Positions 12,469 through 21,735 are shown, counted from the stretch's first letter. The stretch: 23,483 nucleotides of DNA from an uncultured Muribaculaceae bacterium (GCA_947644475.1 CANRZQ010000011.1:1-23483), one strand, 5' to 3'. Translations and numbers: made by a program. The notes: generated by a model from the letters alone, not told the origin.

Positions 12469-15006
12469 TTAGCCGCACTTGGAGGTGCCGCAGGAAGTGC
12501 ATATAAGGCAGCCTTCCTGATAGACAAGTGTTTCGTTGCCGCAATTCGGACAACGCTGGCCGGAAGCCTTGGTGCCGTTGGGAAGATACTTTTTAAGCGC
12601 ACGTTCAACACCCATTTTCCATGTGTTGATCGACTGCGAGTCGAGTTCGAGGCCGCTTACCAGTTTCAGAACCTGGTCGATAGGCATGCCATAGCGGAGC
12701 ACGCCTGAGATAAGTTTGGCGTAGTTCCAATATTCAGGATTGAATTTATCCGACAGGCCCTCGATTGTGGTTTTATAACCGCGTTTGTTGACAAACTGGA
12801 AGTCGTAGCGTTTAGAGCCGTCGGCCCCGATAGCCTTTATAATCTTGCCGTGAGTTACAGACTTGGGGCAGAATATGCCGTCTTCGTCATCGGCAAGGCC
12901 GGTGAATATTTCGTACGGCTCGCCATCGATAAGGCCAACAAATGCTATCCACTTCTCTTTATTGTTCTGGAAGCGCACAACATCGGCTTCGAGTTCGATA
13001 GGACGTTTGGCTACATGGGGCTTCACGTCGGGAAGGTCGATTTGCGGCTCCTGCTTCTTTTCAAGGGCAATGAGCACACCCGAACGGCAGCCGTCACGAT
13101 ATACGGTGCAGCCCTTGCAGCCCGAACGCCATGCTTCAAGATAAAGTTCGGCGACCGTTTCTTCCGACACATCCGACGGCAGGTTTATGGTCACAGAAAT
13201 TGAGTGGTCGACCCACTTCTGCACCGCGCCCTGCATACGCACTTTCTCAAGCCAGTCGATATCATTGGCCGTGGCTCCGGCATAAGGAGAACGCGCTACC
13301 AGCGCATCGATTTCATCTTGCGAGTAGTCGTCGCGCACCTCGATATCGTTGATGCGCATCCAGTCGATAAATTTCGGATGGTAAACAATGTATTCCTCGA
13401 ACGAATCGCCGGTCTCATCCGTGTAGTCGACACGGACGGCGGTGTCATTGGGATTTACTTTTCTGCGACGCTTATACACGGGCATAAACACAGGCTCGAT
13501 GCCGGAAGTGGTGCGTGTCATAAGCGACGTGGTGCCTGTGGGGGCTATTGTGAGGCATGCTATATTTCGGCGGCCGTGCTTCATCATCTTATCGTAAAGG
13601 TCCGGGTCGGCCTCACGCAGGCGACTGATATATGGGTTCGACGCCTCACGTTCAGCATCGAATATCTCGAACGCCCCGCGTTCGGAAGCCATGTCGACCG
13701 AAGCGTTGTATGCCGCCAAGGCGAGAGCCTTGTGCACCGATACAGAGAAGTCGGTGGCCTCAGGAGTGCCGTATTTATACCCCAAAGCGGCCAGCATATC
13801 ACCTTCGGCGGTGGTGCCTACGCCCGTACGGCGGCCTTTAAGTGTCTTTGTGCGGATTTTTTGCCAAAGGTTGCGCTCAGCAAATTTCACTTCTTCCGTT
13901 TCCGGATCTTCATCGATTTTACGAAGGATAAGATCTATCTTTTCCATTTCAAGATCGATGATGTCGTCCATGATGCGCTGTGCGCGGCCTACATGACTGC
14001 GGAACAAGTCAAAATCAAAGTATGCTTTGTCGGTAAACGGATTCTTTACGTAGGAATACAGATTAATGGCGAGAAGGCGGCAACTGTCGTAAGGACAAAG
14101 AGGTATCTCGCCGCATGGATTTGTCGAAATTGTACGGAACCCGAGATCGGCATAGCAATCGGGCACAGACTCTCTTGTTATTGTGTCCCAAAAGAGCACG
14201 CCCGGCTCGGCCGATTTCCACGCATTATGGATTATCTTATTCCATAGAGCCTTGGCGTCGACAGTTTTCGAAACCATCGGCGCATCGGAATCCACGGGGT
14301 ATTTTTGAATAAATTCAGTGCCTTCTGCTACCGATTTCATGAAATCGTCGGTGATACGCACCGACACATTGGCTCCGGTCACTTTGCCCTCGACCATTTT
14401 TGCATCAATAAATGCTTCTGAATCGGGGTGCTTTATCGACACTGTGAGCATCAACGCGCCGCGACGGCCATCCTGCGCCACCTCACGTGTCGAGTTGGAG
14501 TAACGTTCCATAAAAGGAACAAGGCCTGTGGATGTAAGGGCTGAGTTATTTACGGGGGTGCCTTTCGGACGGATGTGTGTAAGGTCGTGACCTACACCTC
14601 CGCGGCGTTTCATCAGTTGCACCTGCTCTTCGTCGATGCGAATAACTCCGCCATAGGAGTCGGGATTGCCGTCAAGGCCGATCACAAAACAATTTGACAA
14701 AGAGCCGACTTGATAATTGTTTCCAATTCCCGACATCGGGCTGCCCTGTGGCACAATATATTTAAAATTCCGCATGAGACCGAAGACCTCTTCGTGACTC
14801 ATGGGATTGGGATATTTTTGCTCGATTCTGGCGATTTCCGACGCTATGCGGTGGTGCATGTCGTCGGGAGTGAGTTCATAGAGGTTGCCGAACGAATCCT
14901 TTAATGCGTATTTGCTTACCCACACACGGGCGGCGAGTTCGTCTCCGCCGAAATATTCGAGTGTGGCTTCATATGCTTCGTCGTAGGAATAGGCTTTTGA
15001 TTCCAT
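12469..15006 (-). CDS. nrdJ: Adenosylcobalamin-dependent (class II) ribonucleotide reductase
   Basis: This enzyme makes deoxyribonucleotides from ribonucleotides, using vitamin B12 to generate the radical, so it needs neither oxygen nor a second subunit. The N-terminal ATP-cone-like part is short. The catalytic ten-stranded barrel shows SLSNCFVIG with Cys106, MKRRGGVGHDLTHIRPKGT (132-150), and the finger loop NPCGEIPL (296-303) with Cys298 and Glu300. APTGTTS follows in the middle of the chain. A TSCPD-type domain comes next, and the C-terminus (819-845) has a Cys-rich zinc-ribbon/redox tail: CPNCG, CxxCTSCGTSKCG. The length of 845 residues fits NrdJ. No separate radical-carrying subunit is nearby. 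It follows the HD gene with a 39-base gap. That gap is too short for a cobalamin riboswitch, so regulation probably comes from the upstream operon promoter. Confidence 0.95.
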   Translation of the reverse strand: MESKAYSYDEAYEATLEYFGGDELAARVWVSKYALKDSFGNLYELTPDDMHHRIASEIARIEQKYPNPMSHEEVFGLMRNFKYIVPQGSPMSGIGNNYQVGSLSNCFVIGLDGNPDSYGGVIRIDEEQVQLMKRRGGVGHDLTHIRPKGTPVNNSALTSTGLVPFMERYSNSTREVAQDGRRGALMLTVSIKHPDSEAFIDAKMVEGKVTGANVSVRITDDFMKSVAEGTEFIQKYPVDSDAPMVSKTVDAKALWNKIIHNAWKSAEPGVLFWDTITRESVPDCYADLGFRTISTNPCGEIPLCPYDSCRLLAINLYSYVKNPFTDKAYFDFDLFRSHVGRAQRIMDDIIDLEMEKIDLILRKIDEDPETEEVKFAERNLWQKIRTKTLKGRRTGVGTTAEGDMLAALGYKYGTPEATDFSVSVHKALALAAYNASVDMASERGAFEIFDAEREASNPYISRLREADPDLYDKMMKHGRRNIACLTIAPTGTTSLMTRTTSGIEPVFMPVYKRRRKVNPNDTAVRVDYTDETGDSFEEYIVYHPKFIDWMRINDIEVRDDYSQDEIDALVARSPYAGATANDIDWLEKVRMQGAVQKWVDHSISVTINLPSDVSEETVAELYLEAWRSGCKGCTVYRDGCRSGVLIALEKKQEPQIDLPDVKPHVAKRPIELEADVVRFQNNKEKWIAFVGLIDGEPYEIFTGLADDEDGIFCPKSVTHGKIIKAIGADGSKRYDFQFVNKRGYKTTIEGLSDKFNPEYWNYAKLISGVLRYGMPIDQVLKLVSGLELDSQSINTWKMGVERALKKYLPNGTKASGQRCPNCGNETLVYQEGCLICTSCGTSKCG

Positions 15007-15045
15007 GATAGATTTGGAAGGGTGATGAATTGGATATAATATGTT

Positions 15046-15633
15046 TTACGATTGTTCAGATGTGAATAATGCGTGCAAATCCTCGAAACGTTCCATTGCT
15101 CCGGCTCCGAACTTTTTCATCGACAGCCGCACACGGTCAATATCTTTTTCGGTGTCGAGTGCCGTTTTTGAGAAAAATTTATCGGAATAGCAAATCAGTT
15201 TCTCGAGAAGTGTCTCCGGCAAAAAGTCCTTTTCAGGCAATGGAAGCCGCTGTGTGCGTATATCCTCGGCAGTAAGCCCCGAACCGGTATGACGCTCGGC
15301 AATCCTGGCAAGCCATTCAGGCTGCCGGTGAGCCCTGAGCATTTCGGCCCCGAGCACCCCGTGCATAATATATGGCTTCGACCCGTTGCAATATATTCCG
15401 GGAGCATCGACATAAAATATGCCTATGTCGTGGAGCATCGCGCCGGCATAAATATGGTCAGGATTAAGGTCGAGACGCCGCAATCGCGCAATATCAAGTG
15501 CTTTTGCGGCCACAGCCTCGGAGTGTACAAGCAGCAACTCGCGCAGTTTTGAGCCGCGTTTGTAAAACTTATCGAAAATTTCTTTTACCGGAACCATCTG
15601 GGATATAGACGCAAACAAGTATTCCCGATACAT
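15046..15633 (-). CDS. HD-domain phosphohydrolase
   Basis: The HD-superfamily metal site is complete: His37 (LVHSEAV), the His68-Asp69 pair (AMLHDIG), His91 (IMHGVLGAEML) and Asp151 (CYSDKFF), with RHTG at 114-117. Such small HD proteins hydrolyse phosphate esters, often of nucleotides, but no substrate can be assigned. The protein is 195 residues from the first ATG. Met13 (ATG at 15597) is an equally likely start, because the conserved part begins there (MVPVKEIFDKFY). It lies between ilvE (39-base gap) and nrdJ (39-base gap) on the same strand. A link to nucleotide metabolism with nrdJ is plausible but inferred only from position. Confidence 0.85.
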   Translation of the reverse strand: MYREYLFASISQMVPVKEIFDKFYKRGSKLRELLLVHSEAVAAKALDIARLRRLDLNPDHIYAGAMLHDIGIFYVDAPGIYCNGSKPYIMHGVLGAEMLRAHRQPEWLARIAERHTGSGLTAEDIRTQRLPLPEKDFLPETLLEKLICYSDKFFSKTALDTEKDIDRVRLSMKKFGAGAMERFEDLHALFTSEQS

Positions 15634-15672
15634 GCCTGCGCAATATCGAGAATACTTTATTTTATATTGGGA

Positions 15673-16695
15673 TTATTCTACTATGGTACACCAGCCGTAC
15701 GGGTCTTCTATTTCCCCGTATTGTATGGCTCGGAGACGGTTGTAAAGTGCTGTGGTGACAGGGCCGGGATTGCCGTCCTTGGAGATGATATATTTTTTAC
15801 CGGTGTCAAGGTCGTCAATCTCTCCTACGGGAGAGGCTACCGCAGCAGTGCCGCATGCAGCCGCTTCCTCGATTGTTTCAAGTTCGTCAACAGTGATATG
15901 GCGCTGCTCAACTTCAAGGCCCATGTCACGCGCAAGTTGCATGAAACTTTTGTTTGTTATGGACGGAAGTATGGATTCCGATGAAGGCGTTATGTATTTG
16001 CCGTCCTTTATTGCAAAGAAGTTGGCCGGCCCACATTCATCGAGATAAAGTTTTTCTTTGGGGTCGAGATACAGCACGGCTGAATAACCGAGTTCATGAG
16101 CCTTTTCTCCGGCTTCAAGCGATGCTGCATAATTGCCACCCACTTTCCAGCGGCCGGTGCCTCGGGGCGCAACTCGGTCGAATTGGCGCATGATGCAGAT
16201 ATTGCTGGGCTTGAACCCGGTCTTGAAGTACGGGCCGACAGGGGAAACGAATACGATGAATTCATATTCCTTGCCGGGTTTTACGCCGACCTGCGCCGAT
16301 GTGCCGAACTCGATTGGGCGGATGTAGAGCGACGCGCCTGTTCCGTATGGCGGGACAAAACGTTCGTTGAGTTTAACGACTTTTTTCACCATTTCCACAA
16401 ACTTGTCTTCGGGGAGTTGGGCCATCATGAGCCCTTTTGCAGAATCCCGGAGGCGTGCGGCATTGTCACGAAGGCGGAAAATACGTATTTTGCCGTCTTT
16501 GCCACGGAAAGCCTTCAAGCCTTCGAAAATCTCCTGCCCATAGTGGAGGCCTGTGGCAGCGATATGGATGTTGAAGTAAGGCGAGTCGGACACTTCTATA
16601 TCGCCCCACTTGCCGTCGGAATAAGAACAGCGGACGTTATAGTCGGTGGGCATATAGCCGAATGACAGGTTGCTCCAATCGATCTGGTCGTTCAT
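15673..16695 (-). CDS. ilvE: Branched-chain amino acid aminotransferase
   Basis: This PLP enzyme interconverts valine, leucine and isoleucine with their 2-oxo acids, using glutamate/2-oxoglutarate. It is a fold-type IV aminotransferase. The PLP lysine is Lys184 in GRWKVGGNYAAS, and other class signatures include TGLHYGQEIFEGLKAFRG (48-65), YIRPIEFG (124-131) and LDECGPANFF (218-227). The 340-residue length and WxxLxFGY start match the longer BCAT group (BCAT-II type). A Bacteroidota promoter lies about 58 bases upstream. With the HD and nrdJ genes following at 39-base gaps, it probably heads a three-gene operon. The sequence shows no leader-peptide attenuator. Confidence 0.95.
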   Translation of the reverse strand: MNDQIDWSNLSFGYMPTDYNVRCSYSDGKWGDIEVSDSPYFNIHIAATGLHYGQEIFEGLKAFRGKDGKIRIFRLRDNAARLRDSAKGLMMAQLPEDKFVEMVKKVVKLNERFVPPYGTGASLYIRPIEFGTSAQVGVKPGKEYEFIVFVSPVGPYFKTGFKPSNICIMRQFDRVAPRGTGRWKVGGNYAASLEAGEKAHELGYSAVLYLDPKEKLYLDECGPANFFAIKDGKYITPSSESILPSITNKSFMQLARDMGLEVEQRHITVDELETIEEAAACGTAAVASPVGEIDDLDTGKKYIISKDGNPGPVTTALYNRLRAIQYGEIEDPYGWCTIVE

Positions 16696-16752
16696 TTCTT
16701 ATAATGTTTTTAATGGTTATGCCAATACTTGGGGTGGTAATATTTGAGATTG

Positions 16753-16784
16753 CAAACTTAACCAAAAAAAAATTACAATGCAAC
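16753..16784 (-). promoter_or_regulatory. Promoter of the ilvE operon
   Basis: On the minus strand, GTTG (16784-16781), a 20-base spacer and TAAGTTTG (16760-16753) match the consensus with one change in the -33 box. The predicted leader is about 50 bases. A 6-bp inverted repeat (ttccaa 16786-16791, ttggaa 16802-16807) lies just upstream. Confidence 0.65.
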
Positions 16785-16868
16785 TTTCCAAGATTATTTT
16801 TTTGGAATGTTGTTTAAATATGTCAATTCCTCAACAAATGTGACAAATATGGTGAATAATTAATCGTC

Positions 16869-17213
16869 TCAGCAAAATCCCAGGATAAAAGCAAATGCGT
16901 CGTCGCGCGCACGCAAAAGATTTGCCAAACGGCGCACAGCCCCGGACGTGAGATTCAGATTAGGCTGTAATTTATTATCCACAAACAATTTGGCTGAAAA
17001 ATCGCTGTCGGTTATTGGAGCCTCGCCTTCCGCAGGGCGCAATGCGTCGTTAAGACGGGCGACAAGCAACTCTAACTCTTCGCCGGGGCCGGGAAGATCG
17101 CCCTCGTCGGCGGTGTCCTCAGTTGCAAAACGGTAATAGATTCTGTCGGCAGAAATGGCGATGTCGGCGCGGGCTTTGTCTCGAACCGAAATCATCAAGG
17201 TGTATCGTTGCAT
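16869..17213 (-). CDS. Hypothetical protein, 114 residues
   Basis: I do not recognise this protein. It begins MQRYTLMISVRDKARADIAI, followed by an acidic middle (TEDTADEGDLPGPGEELE) and a C-terminal helix-like stretch (SGAVRRLANLLRARDDAFAF). It has no signal peptide, membrane segment or cysteine-based metal site; the only Cys is the last residue. It is probably a cytosolic alpha/beta protein. The start codon directly abuts the stop codon of the DUF6155 gene, so the two are co-transcribed and probably translationally coupled. This tight coupling and an uninterrupted frame with normal local composition support a real gene. The 170-base gap downstream contains the ilvE promoter. Confidence 0.75.
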   Translation of the reverse strand: MQRYTLMISVRDKARADIAISADRIYYRFATEDTADEGDLPGPGEELELLVARLNDALRPAEGEAPITDSDFSAKLFVDNKLQPNLNLTSGAVRRLANLLRARDDAFAFILGFC

Positions 17214-17741
17214 TTATTTTATAGTTTTTATTGATATCATTTCCGATATAGCCTGTTTTTCAACGGCACCGGCAAGAATACTTCTCATTTCCGGAGCCAT
17301 TTCCACAATTTTCTCAGCAGTCTCCATATACGAAGGCATTATGCCGGAATCGACGGCATTTTGCAGTGCCTCTTCAAATATAGGAAACGCGGCCTTTTCC
17401 AGGCGGTCAAAACCCCAGTAAGTCGATATTATATACGCACAAGCCATGACAAAATTCATCTTGACTTCAACGATGCAAGAAGGGTCGGGATATAATTTTT
17501 CAAACTCCTTTATCGCTTTCTTTATCCCGGACACACGGCATTTCCGCTTTCCGCGCACGGGATAAAACTCCTTGGCGATGAGTTCGTTGATTTTAGCCAC
17601 CTGCGCCTTCTCGTCAGGATTAAGGTAGTATTCAAAATACTCCTTGGTCTGTTTCCGGGCATCGTATGCTTCAAGGATTACGTTGACAAGTTCGTCGGCT
17701 GAAAGTGTTTTAAGATATTTTTTTAACTCGGTTTTCGACAT
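17214..17741 (-). CDS. DUF6155 family protein
   Basis: The family match is from recalled motifs: the start MSKTELKKYLKTLSADELVN, then KEYFEYYLNPDEKAQ and a basic segment FYPVRGKRKCRVSGIKKAI. The protein is predicted to be helical, soluble and about 175 residues long. Its function is unknown. An in-frame ATG at 17798 would add 19 residues, but that extension runs back to the base next to the uvrB start and across its promoter. The ATG at 17741 fits the family start better. A TAAATTTG box on the minus strand (17754-17747) ends six bases before this ATG and would give a very short leader or none; no clear -33 partner is seen. It is co-transcribed with the 114-residue protein that follows. Confidence 0.8.
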   Translation of the reverse strand: MSKTELKKYLKTLSADELVNVILEAYDARKQTKEYFEYYLNPDEKAQVAKINELIAKEFYPVRGKRKCRVSGIKKAIKEFEKLYPDPSCIVEVKMNFVMACAYIISTYWGFDRLEKAAFPIFEEALQNAVDSGIMPSYMETAEKIVEMAPEMRSILAGAVEKQAISEMISIKTIK

Positions 17742-17742
17742 G

Positions 17743-17774
17743 GTTGCAAATTTACGAAATAATTTATAATTTTG
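17743..17774 (+). promoter_or_regulatory. Promoter of uvrB
   Basis: GTTG at 17743-17746, a 20-base spacer and TAATTTTG at 17767-17774 match the Bacteroidota consensus with one change in the -33 box. The predicted start near 17780 gives a leader of about 20 bases. The -33 box is adjacent to the start codon of the divergent DUF6155 gene. Confidence 0.65.
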
Positions 17775-17798
17775 TAGGTTGAAGTGTAATTTTTCCAA

Positions 17799-19874
17799 AT
17801 GGATTTTAAGTTAGATTCACAATATAAACCGACAGGCGACCAGCCACAGGCGATAGAGCAACTTGTGGCCGGCCTTAACGAAGGCACTCAGGCCCAGACG
17901 CTTCTTGGCGTCACCGGGTCGGGCAAGACATTCACTATGGCTAATGTAATCGAGCGCGTAAATCGACCAACGCTTATACTTAGCCACAACAAGACTCTCG
18001 CGGCCCAACTTTACAGCGAGTTCAAGCAATTTTTTCCAAATAATTCGGTACAGTATTTCGTATCATATTACGATTATTACCAGCCCGAGGCATATATACC
18101 ATCGGTCGACAAGTATATTGAAAAAGATCTGATGATAAACGACGAAATCGACCGTCTGCGTCTCGCCACAACATCGGCATTGCTCTCAGGCCGCCGTGAT
18201 GTTATCGTTGTCTCATCGGTGTCGTGCCTTTATGGCATCGGAAACCCGGATGAATATTTTTCTTCGGCGATAGAAGTGAAAGTCGGAGAAAAAATCGCGC
18301 GCAATGTTTTGCTCCGCATGCTCGTCGAGGCCCTGTACTCGCGCAACGACACCGACATGCCGCGCGGCACTTTCCGCGTAAAGGGCGATACAGTCGACAT
18401 TAGGCTTGCATATGAGGAAATATTGCTGCGTGTGGTATTCTGGGGCGACGAGATTGAATCCATTTCATCGTATTACGCTCCCACCGGCGCGTTGCTCGGC
18501 AAACACGAGTCGTTCAATATTTTCCCTGCCAACATTTTTGTGGCCACACCTCAGCGTCAGGCCGCGGCGATTGCCCAGATTCAGCTCGACCTGGGCACCG
18601 AAGTCGAGAATTTTAAACGCGAAGGCAAGGAACTCGAAGCAAAACGCCTCTACGAGCGAGTGACATATGATGTGGAAATGATGAAAGAGGTGGGGTATTG
18701 CTCCGGCATAGAGAATTACAGCCGTTATTTCGACGGCCGGCTCCCGGGAACCCGGCCGTTCTGCCTGCTCGATTATTTCCCCGACGACTTTGTGACAATG
18801 ATTGACGAGAGTCACGTTACCGTTCCACAGATACGTGCCATGTTTGGCGGCGATGTGTCCCGTAAGCGCAACCTTGTCGACTATGGGTTCAGGCTCCAGG
18901 CGGCAATGGACAACCGCCCGCTGCGCTTCGAGGAATTCGAAAGCCTTACGCACCAGACTATATATGTGTCGGCCACACCCGCCGACTATGAGTTGGAAAA
19001 ATCGGAAGGAGTGGTCGTGGAGCAGGTCATCCGGCCAACCGGATTGCTTGACCCGCATATCACCGTGCGTCCGTCGATGAATCAGATCGACAATCTCATG
19101 GAGGAAATACGCGTCCGCATCGAGCGCAACGAGCGCACCCTGGTCACTACCCTCACCAAGCGCATGGCAGAAGAACTAAACACCTACCTCCAGAAAGCCG
19201 GCATTTCCACAGCGTATATCCATAGCGATGTCGACACGATGGACCGCATTAAGATTCTTGACGACCTGCGGGCCGGGGCTATCGATGTGCTCGTGGGCGT
19301 GAATCTGCTGCGCGAAGGCCTCGACTTGCCCGAGGTGTCGCTTGTGGCAATACTTGATGCCGATAAAGAAGGTTTTCTGCGTAGCCACCGCTCTCTCACG
19401 CAGACTGTCGGACGTGCGGCACGAAACATCAACGGCGAGGTTATAATGTATGCCGACAAAATCACCGAGTCGATGCAGCAGACTATCGACGAGACCGAAC
19501 GTCGACGTTCGCTCCAACTTGAATATAATGAGAAAAACGGCATCACGCCGCAGGCAATTGTCAAGGCGCGAAACAAAATCATCGGGCTCGACGCTCCCGA
19601 GGAGAATGCCGCCGACCGCCGGCGTGGCCAATCAGACCGGACCAAGAACAGGCAGCAGCCCGCCCCGCGCCCATATACGCGCGAGTTTACCCACGAGGTG
19701 GACATTGCCGCCGACCCTGTAATACCATATATGAACGCCGACGAACTCCGCCGCCATATCGACCGGAGCCGTGCTGCAATGATGAAAGCGGCCAAAGACA
19801 TGGAATTTATGGAAGCCGCACGATTGCGCGACGAAATCATCAAAATGGAACAACATCTCGAATCAATGAAATGA
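17799..19874 (+). CDS. uvrB: UvrABC excinuclease subunit B
   Basis: UvrB receives damaged DNA from UvrA, verifies the lesion by strand insertion and recruits UvrC for incision. Visible are Walker A GVTGSGKT (37-44) and the beta-hairpin region SYYDYYQPEAYIPSVDKYIE that clamps a DNA strand. Also present are the RGTFRVKGDTVDI segment, the DEAD-like motif MIDESHVTVPQ, the helicase motif QTVGRAARN, and a C-terminal UVR domain (AAKDMEFMEAARLRDEIIKM) that contacts UvrC or UvrA. The length of 691 residues is normal. A poorly conserved linker before the UVR domain is rich in Arg, Pro and Gln (RRRGQSDRTKNRQQPAPR). It has its own promoter and is followed one base later by the YgiQ gene. Confidence 0.98.
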   Translation: MDFKLDSQYKPTGDQPQAIEQLVAGLNEGTQAQTLLGVTGSGKTFTMANVIERVNRPTLILSHNKTLAAQLYSEFKQFFPNNSVQYFVSYYDYYQPEAYIPSVDKYIEKDLMINDEIDRLRLATTSALLSGRRDVIVVSSVSCLYGIGNPDEYFSSAIEVKVGEKIARNVLLRMLVEALYSRNDTDMPRGTFRVKGDTVDIRLAYEEILLRVVFWGDEIESISSYYAPTGALLGKHESFNIFPANIFVATPQRQAAAIAQIQLDLGTEVENFKREGKELEAKRLYERVTYDVEMMKEVGYCSGIENYSRYFDGRLPGTRPFCLLDYFPDDFVTMIDESHVTVPQIRAMFGGDVSRKRNLVDYGFRLQAAMDNRPLRFEEFESLTHQTIYVSATPADYELEKSEGVVVEQVIRPTGLLDPHITVRPSMNQIDNLMEEIRVRIERNERTLVTTLTKRMAEELNTYLQKAGISTAYIHSDVDTMDRIKILDDLRAGAIDVLVGVNLLREGLDLPEVSLVAILDADKEGFLRSHRSLTQTVGRAARNINGEVIMYADKITESMQQTIDETERRRSLQLEYNEKNGITPQAIVKARNKIIGLDAPEENAADRRRGQSDRTKNRQQPAPRPYTREFTHEVDIAADPVIPYMNADELRRHIDRSRAAMMKAAKDMEFMEAARLRDEIIKMEQHLESMK

Positions 19875-19875
19875 A

Positions 19876-21735
19876 ATGCCGCAAATAAACGACAATACAT
19901 ACAAACTCACCGACTGGCTTCCCACCTCTGTAAAAGAAGCGAAGGCCCGCGGATGGGAAGACGTGGACATAGTCCTGTTTTCAGGCGACGCTTACGTCGA
20001 TCATCCTTCGTTTGCCGCGGCCGTAATCGGGCGGAGCCTTGAAGCCGCCGGATTCAAGGTGGCAATAGTTCCGCAGCCCAACTGGCAGGACGACCTGCGC
20101 GATTTCCGTAAATTTGGCCGCCCGCGCCTGTTTTTCGGCGTATCGGCCGGGGCAATGGACTCGATGGTCAACCATTACACCGCCAATCGCCGCCGCCGCT
20201 CCGATGACGCATACACTGCCGGAGGTCGCCATGGAGCGCGCCCCGACTACCCCACGATAGTATATAGCAAGATTCTGCGCGACCTTTGGCCGGATGTGCC
20301 AATCGTGGCAGGCGGAATAGAGGCTTCGCTGAGGCGCCTTTCACATTACGACTATTGGGAAGACCGTCTTCGTCCGTCGATATTACTTGACACTCCGGCC
20401 GACATGCTATTATACGGTATGGGCGAACGCACGGTCGTGGAACTTGCGCGACGTCTCGATGCCGGAGAAAAAATCAAGGACATATCCGACCTTCCACAAA
20501 GCGTGATTCTTACATCCGCCTCGCAGATTCCGGAAGCCGATGCCGACAACATTGTGCTCAATTCATGGGAAGATTGCCGGCGCGACCGAAGATTGCAGTC
20601 GGCTAATTTTAAGCATATCGAGCAGCAAAGCAACCGCATGAACGGAGGCGCGACGCTATGGCAGCAGTACGGCGGACGTGCTGTGAAAGTGAATCCAATG
20701 CTTCCGGCAATGCAGCCGGGGGAGATAGACTCTGCATTCGACCTCCCTTTCACCCGTATGCCGCATCCCCGCTACAAGGGTAAACGCATCCCGGCATATG
20801 AAATGATCCGACATTCCGTCAACCTTCATCGAGGATGCTTCGGCGGATGCGCTTTCTGCACCATATCGGCACACCAGGGCAAATTCATATCATCTCGCTC
20901 TAAGGAATCAATCCTGCGCGAAGTGCGTCAAGTGACCCGGATGCCCGACTTTAAAGGATACATATCCGACCTGGGCGGCCCTTCGGCAAATATGTACGCC
21001 ATGGGCGGACGCGACCGCTCTATATGCGCCCGATGCCTGCGCCCGTCGTGCCTTCATCCGAAACCATGCCCCAACCTAAACACCGACCATCGCCCGCTTC
21101 TCGACATATACCATGCCGTAGACGCAATCCCGGAAGTAAAAAAATCTTTTGTCGGCTCTGGGGTCCGATATGACCTTTCTATGCATCATACAGGCATTAA
21201 AGAAATCGATGAGGCCAACCGGAAGTACAACGAGGAACTGATTGCCGCCCACGTAAGCGGGCGTCTTAAAGTTGCGCCCGAACATACGGCCGACCGCGTG
21301 CTCGAAATCATGCGGAAGCCATCCTTTCAGTTGTTTCATGACTTCAAGCGGATATTCGACCGTGTGAACCGCGAAGCAGGCCTGCGGCAGCAGCTGATAC
21401 CTTATTTTATATCAAGTCACCCGGGATGCCGTGAAGTGGATATGGCCGAACTTGCCGTTGAGACAAAAGACCTTGACTTCCATCTTGAACAGGTTCAGGA
21501 CTTCACCCCTACGCCAATGACTGTCGCCACAGAAATATATTATTCCGGAGTGCATCCTTACACCGGCGAGAAAATATACACCGCTACACGCCCGGAAGAA
21601 AAACTTGCGCAGCGCAAATACTTCTTTTGGTACGACTCAACCTATCGGGCCGACATCACATCCTCACTTCGCCGCCTCCACCGGCCCGACCTAATCCGCC
21701 GCCTCTACCCGGGACCTTCATATCGAAACAAATAA
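19876..21735 (+). CDS. YgiQ family radical SAM protein
   Basis: The radical SAM iron-sulfur motif CxxxCxxC is present as CFGGCAFC, with Cys321, Cys325 and Cys328. The N-terminal part (LTDWLPTSVKEAKARGWEDV; LFSGDAYVDHPSF; IVAGGIEASLRRLSHYDYWE) matches the UPF0313/YgiQ N-terminal domain. A second Cys cluster follows (CARCLRPSCLHPKPCPN, about 378-394). The C-terminal half has the conserved GSGVRYDL, LKVAPEHTADRVL, YFISSHPGC and QDFTPTPMTVATEIYYSG stretches. The 619-residue length is typical. The reaction is not known for the family. It starts one base after the uvrB stop, so it is co-transcribed with uvrB. Confidence 0.92.
   Translation: MPQINDNTYKLTDWLPTSVKEAKARGWEDVDIVLFSGDAYVDHPSFAAAVIGRSLEAAGFKVAIVPQPNWQDDLRDFRKFGRPRLFFGVSAGAMDSMVNHYTANRRRRSDDAYTAGGRHGARPDYPTIVYSKILRDLWPDVPIVAGGIEASLRRLSHYDYWEDRLRPSILLDTPADMLLYGMGERTVVELARRLDAGEKIKDISDLPQSVILTSASQIPEADADNIVLNSWEDCRRDRRLQSANFKHIEQQSNRMNGGATLWQQYGGRAVKVNPMLPAMQPGEIDSAFDLPFTRMPHPRYKGKRIPAYEMIRHSVNLHRGCFGGCAFCTISAHQGKFISSRSKESILREVRQVTRMPDFKGYISDLGGPSANMYAMGGRDRSICARCLRPSCLHPKPCPNLNTDHRPLLDIYHAVDAIPEVKKSFVGSGVRYDLSMHHTGIKEIDEANRKYNEELIAAHVSGRLKVAPEHTADRVLEIMRKPSFQLFHDFKRIFDRVNREAGLRQQLIPYFISSHPGCREVDMAELAVETKDLDFHLEQVQDFTPTPMTVATEIYYSGVHPYTGEKIYTATRPEEKLAQRKYFFWYDSTYRADITSSLRRLHRPDLIRRLYPGPSYRNK

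Noticed and set aside
13204..14247. 347-codon plus-strand open frame
   Set aside because: It lies entirely antisense to nrdJ, whose frame has full family motifs. Its translation shows no domain and mirrors nrdJ codon structure.
15007..15045. Cobalamin riboswitch before nrdJ
   Set aside because: The gap is 39 bases, far too short, and no B12-box-like sequence was noticed.
16786..16807. Terminator for the 114-residue gene
   Set aside because: The inverted repeat is only 6 bp with a 10-base loop and no T-run directly after it on the minus strand.
19184..19900. 238-codon minus-strand frame inside uvrB
   Set aside because: It is opposite the uvrB helicase and UVR domains. The Ser/Arg-rich translation is typical of an antisense frame.
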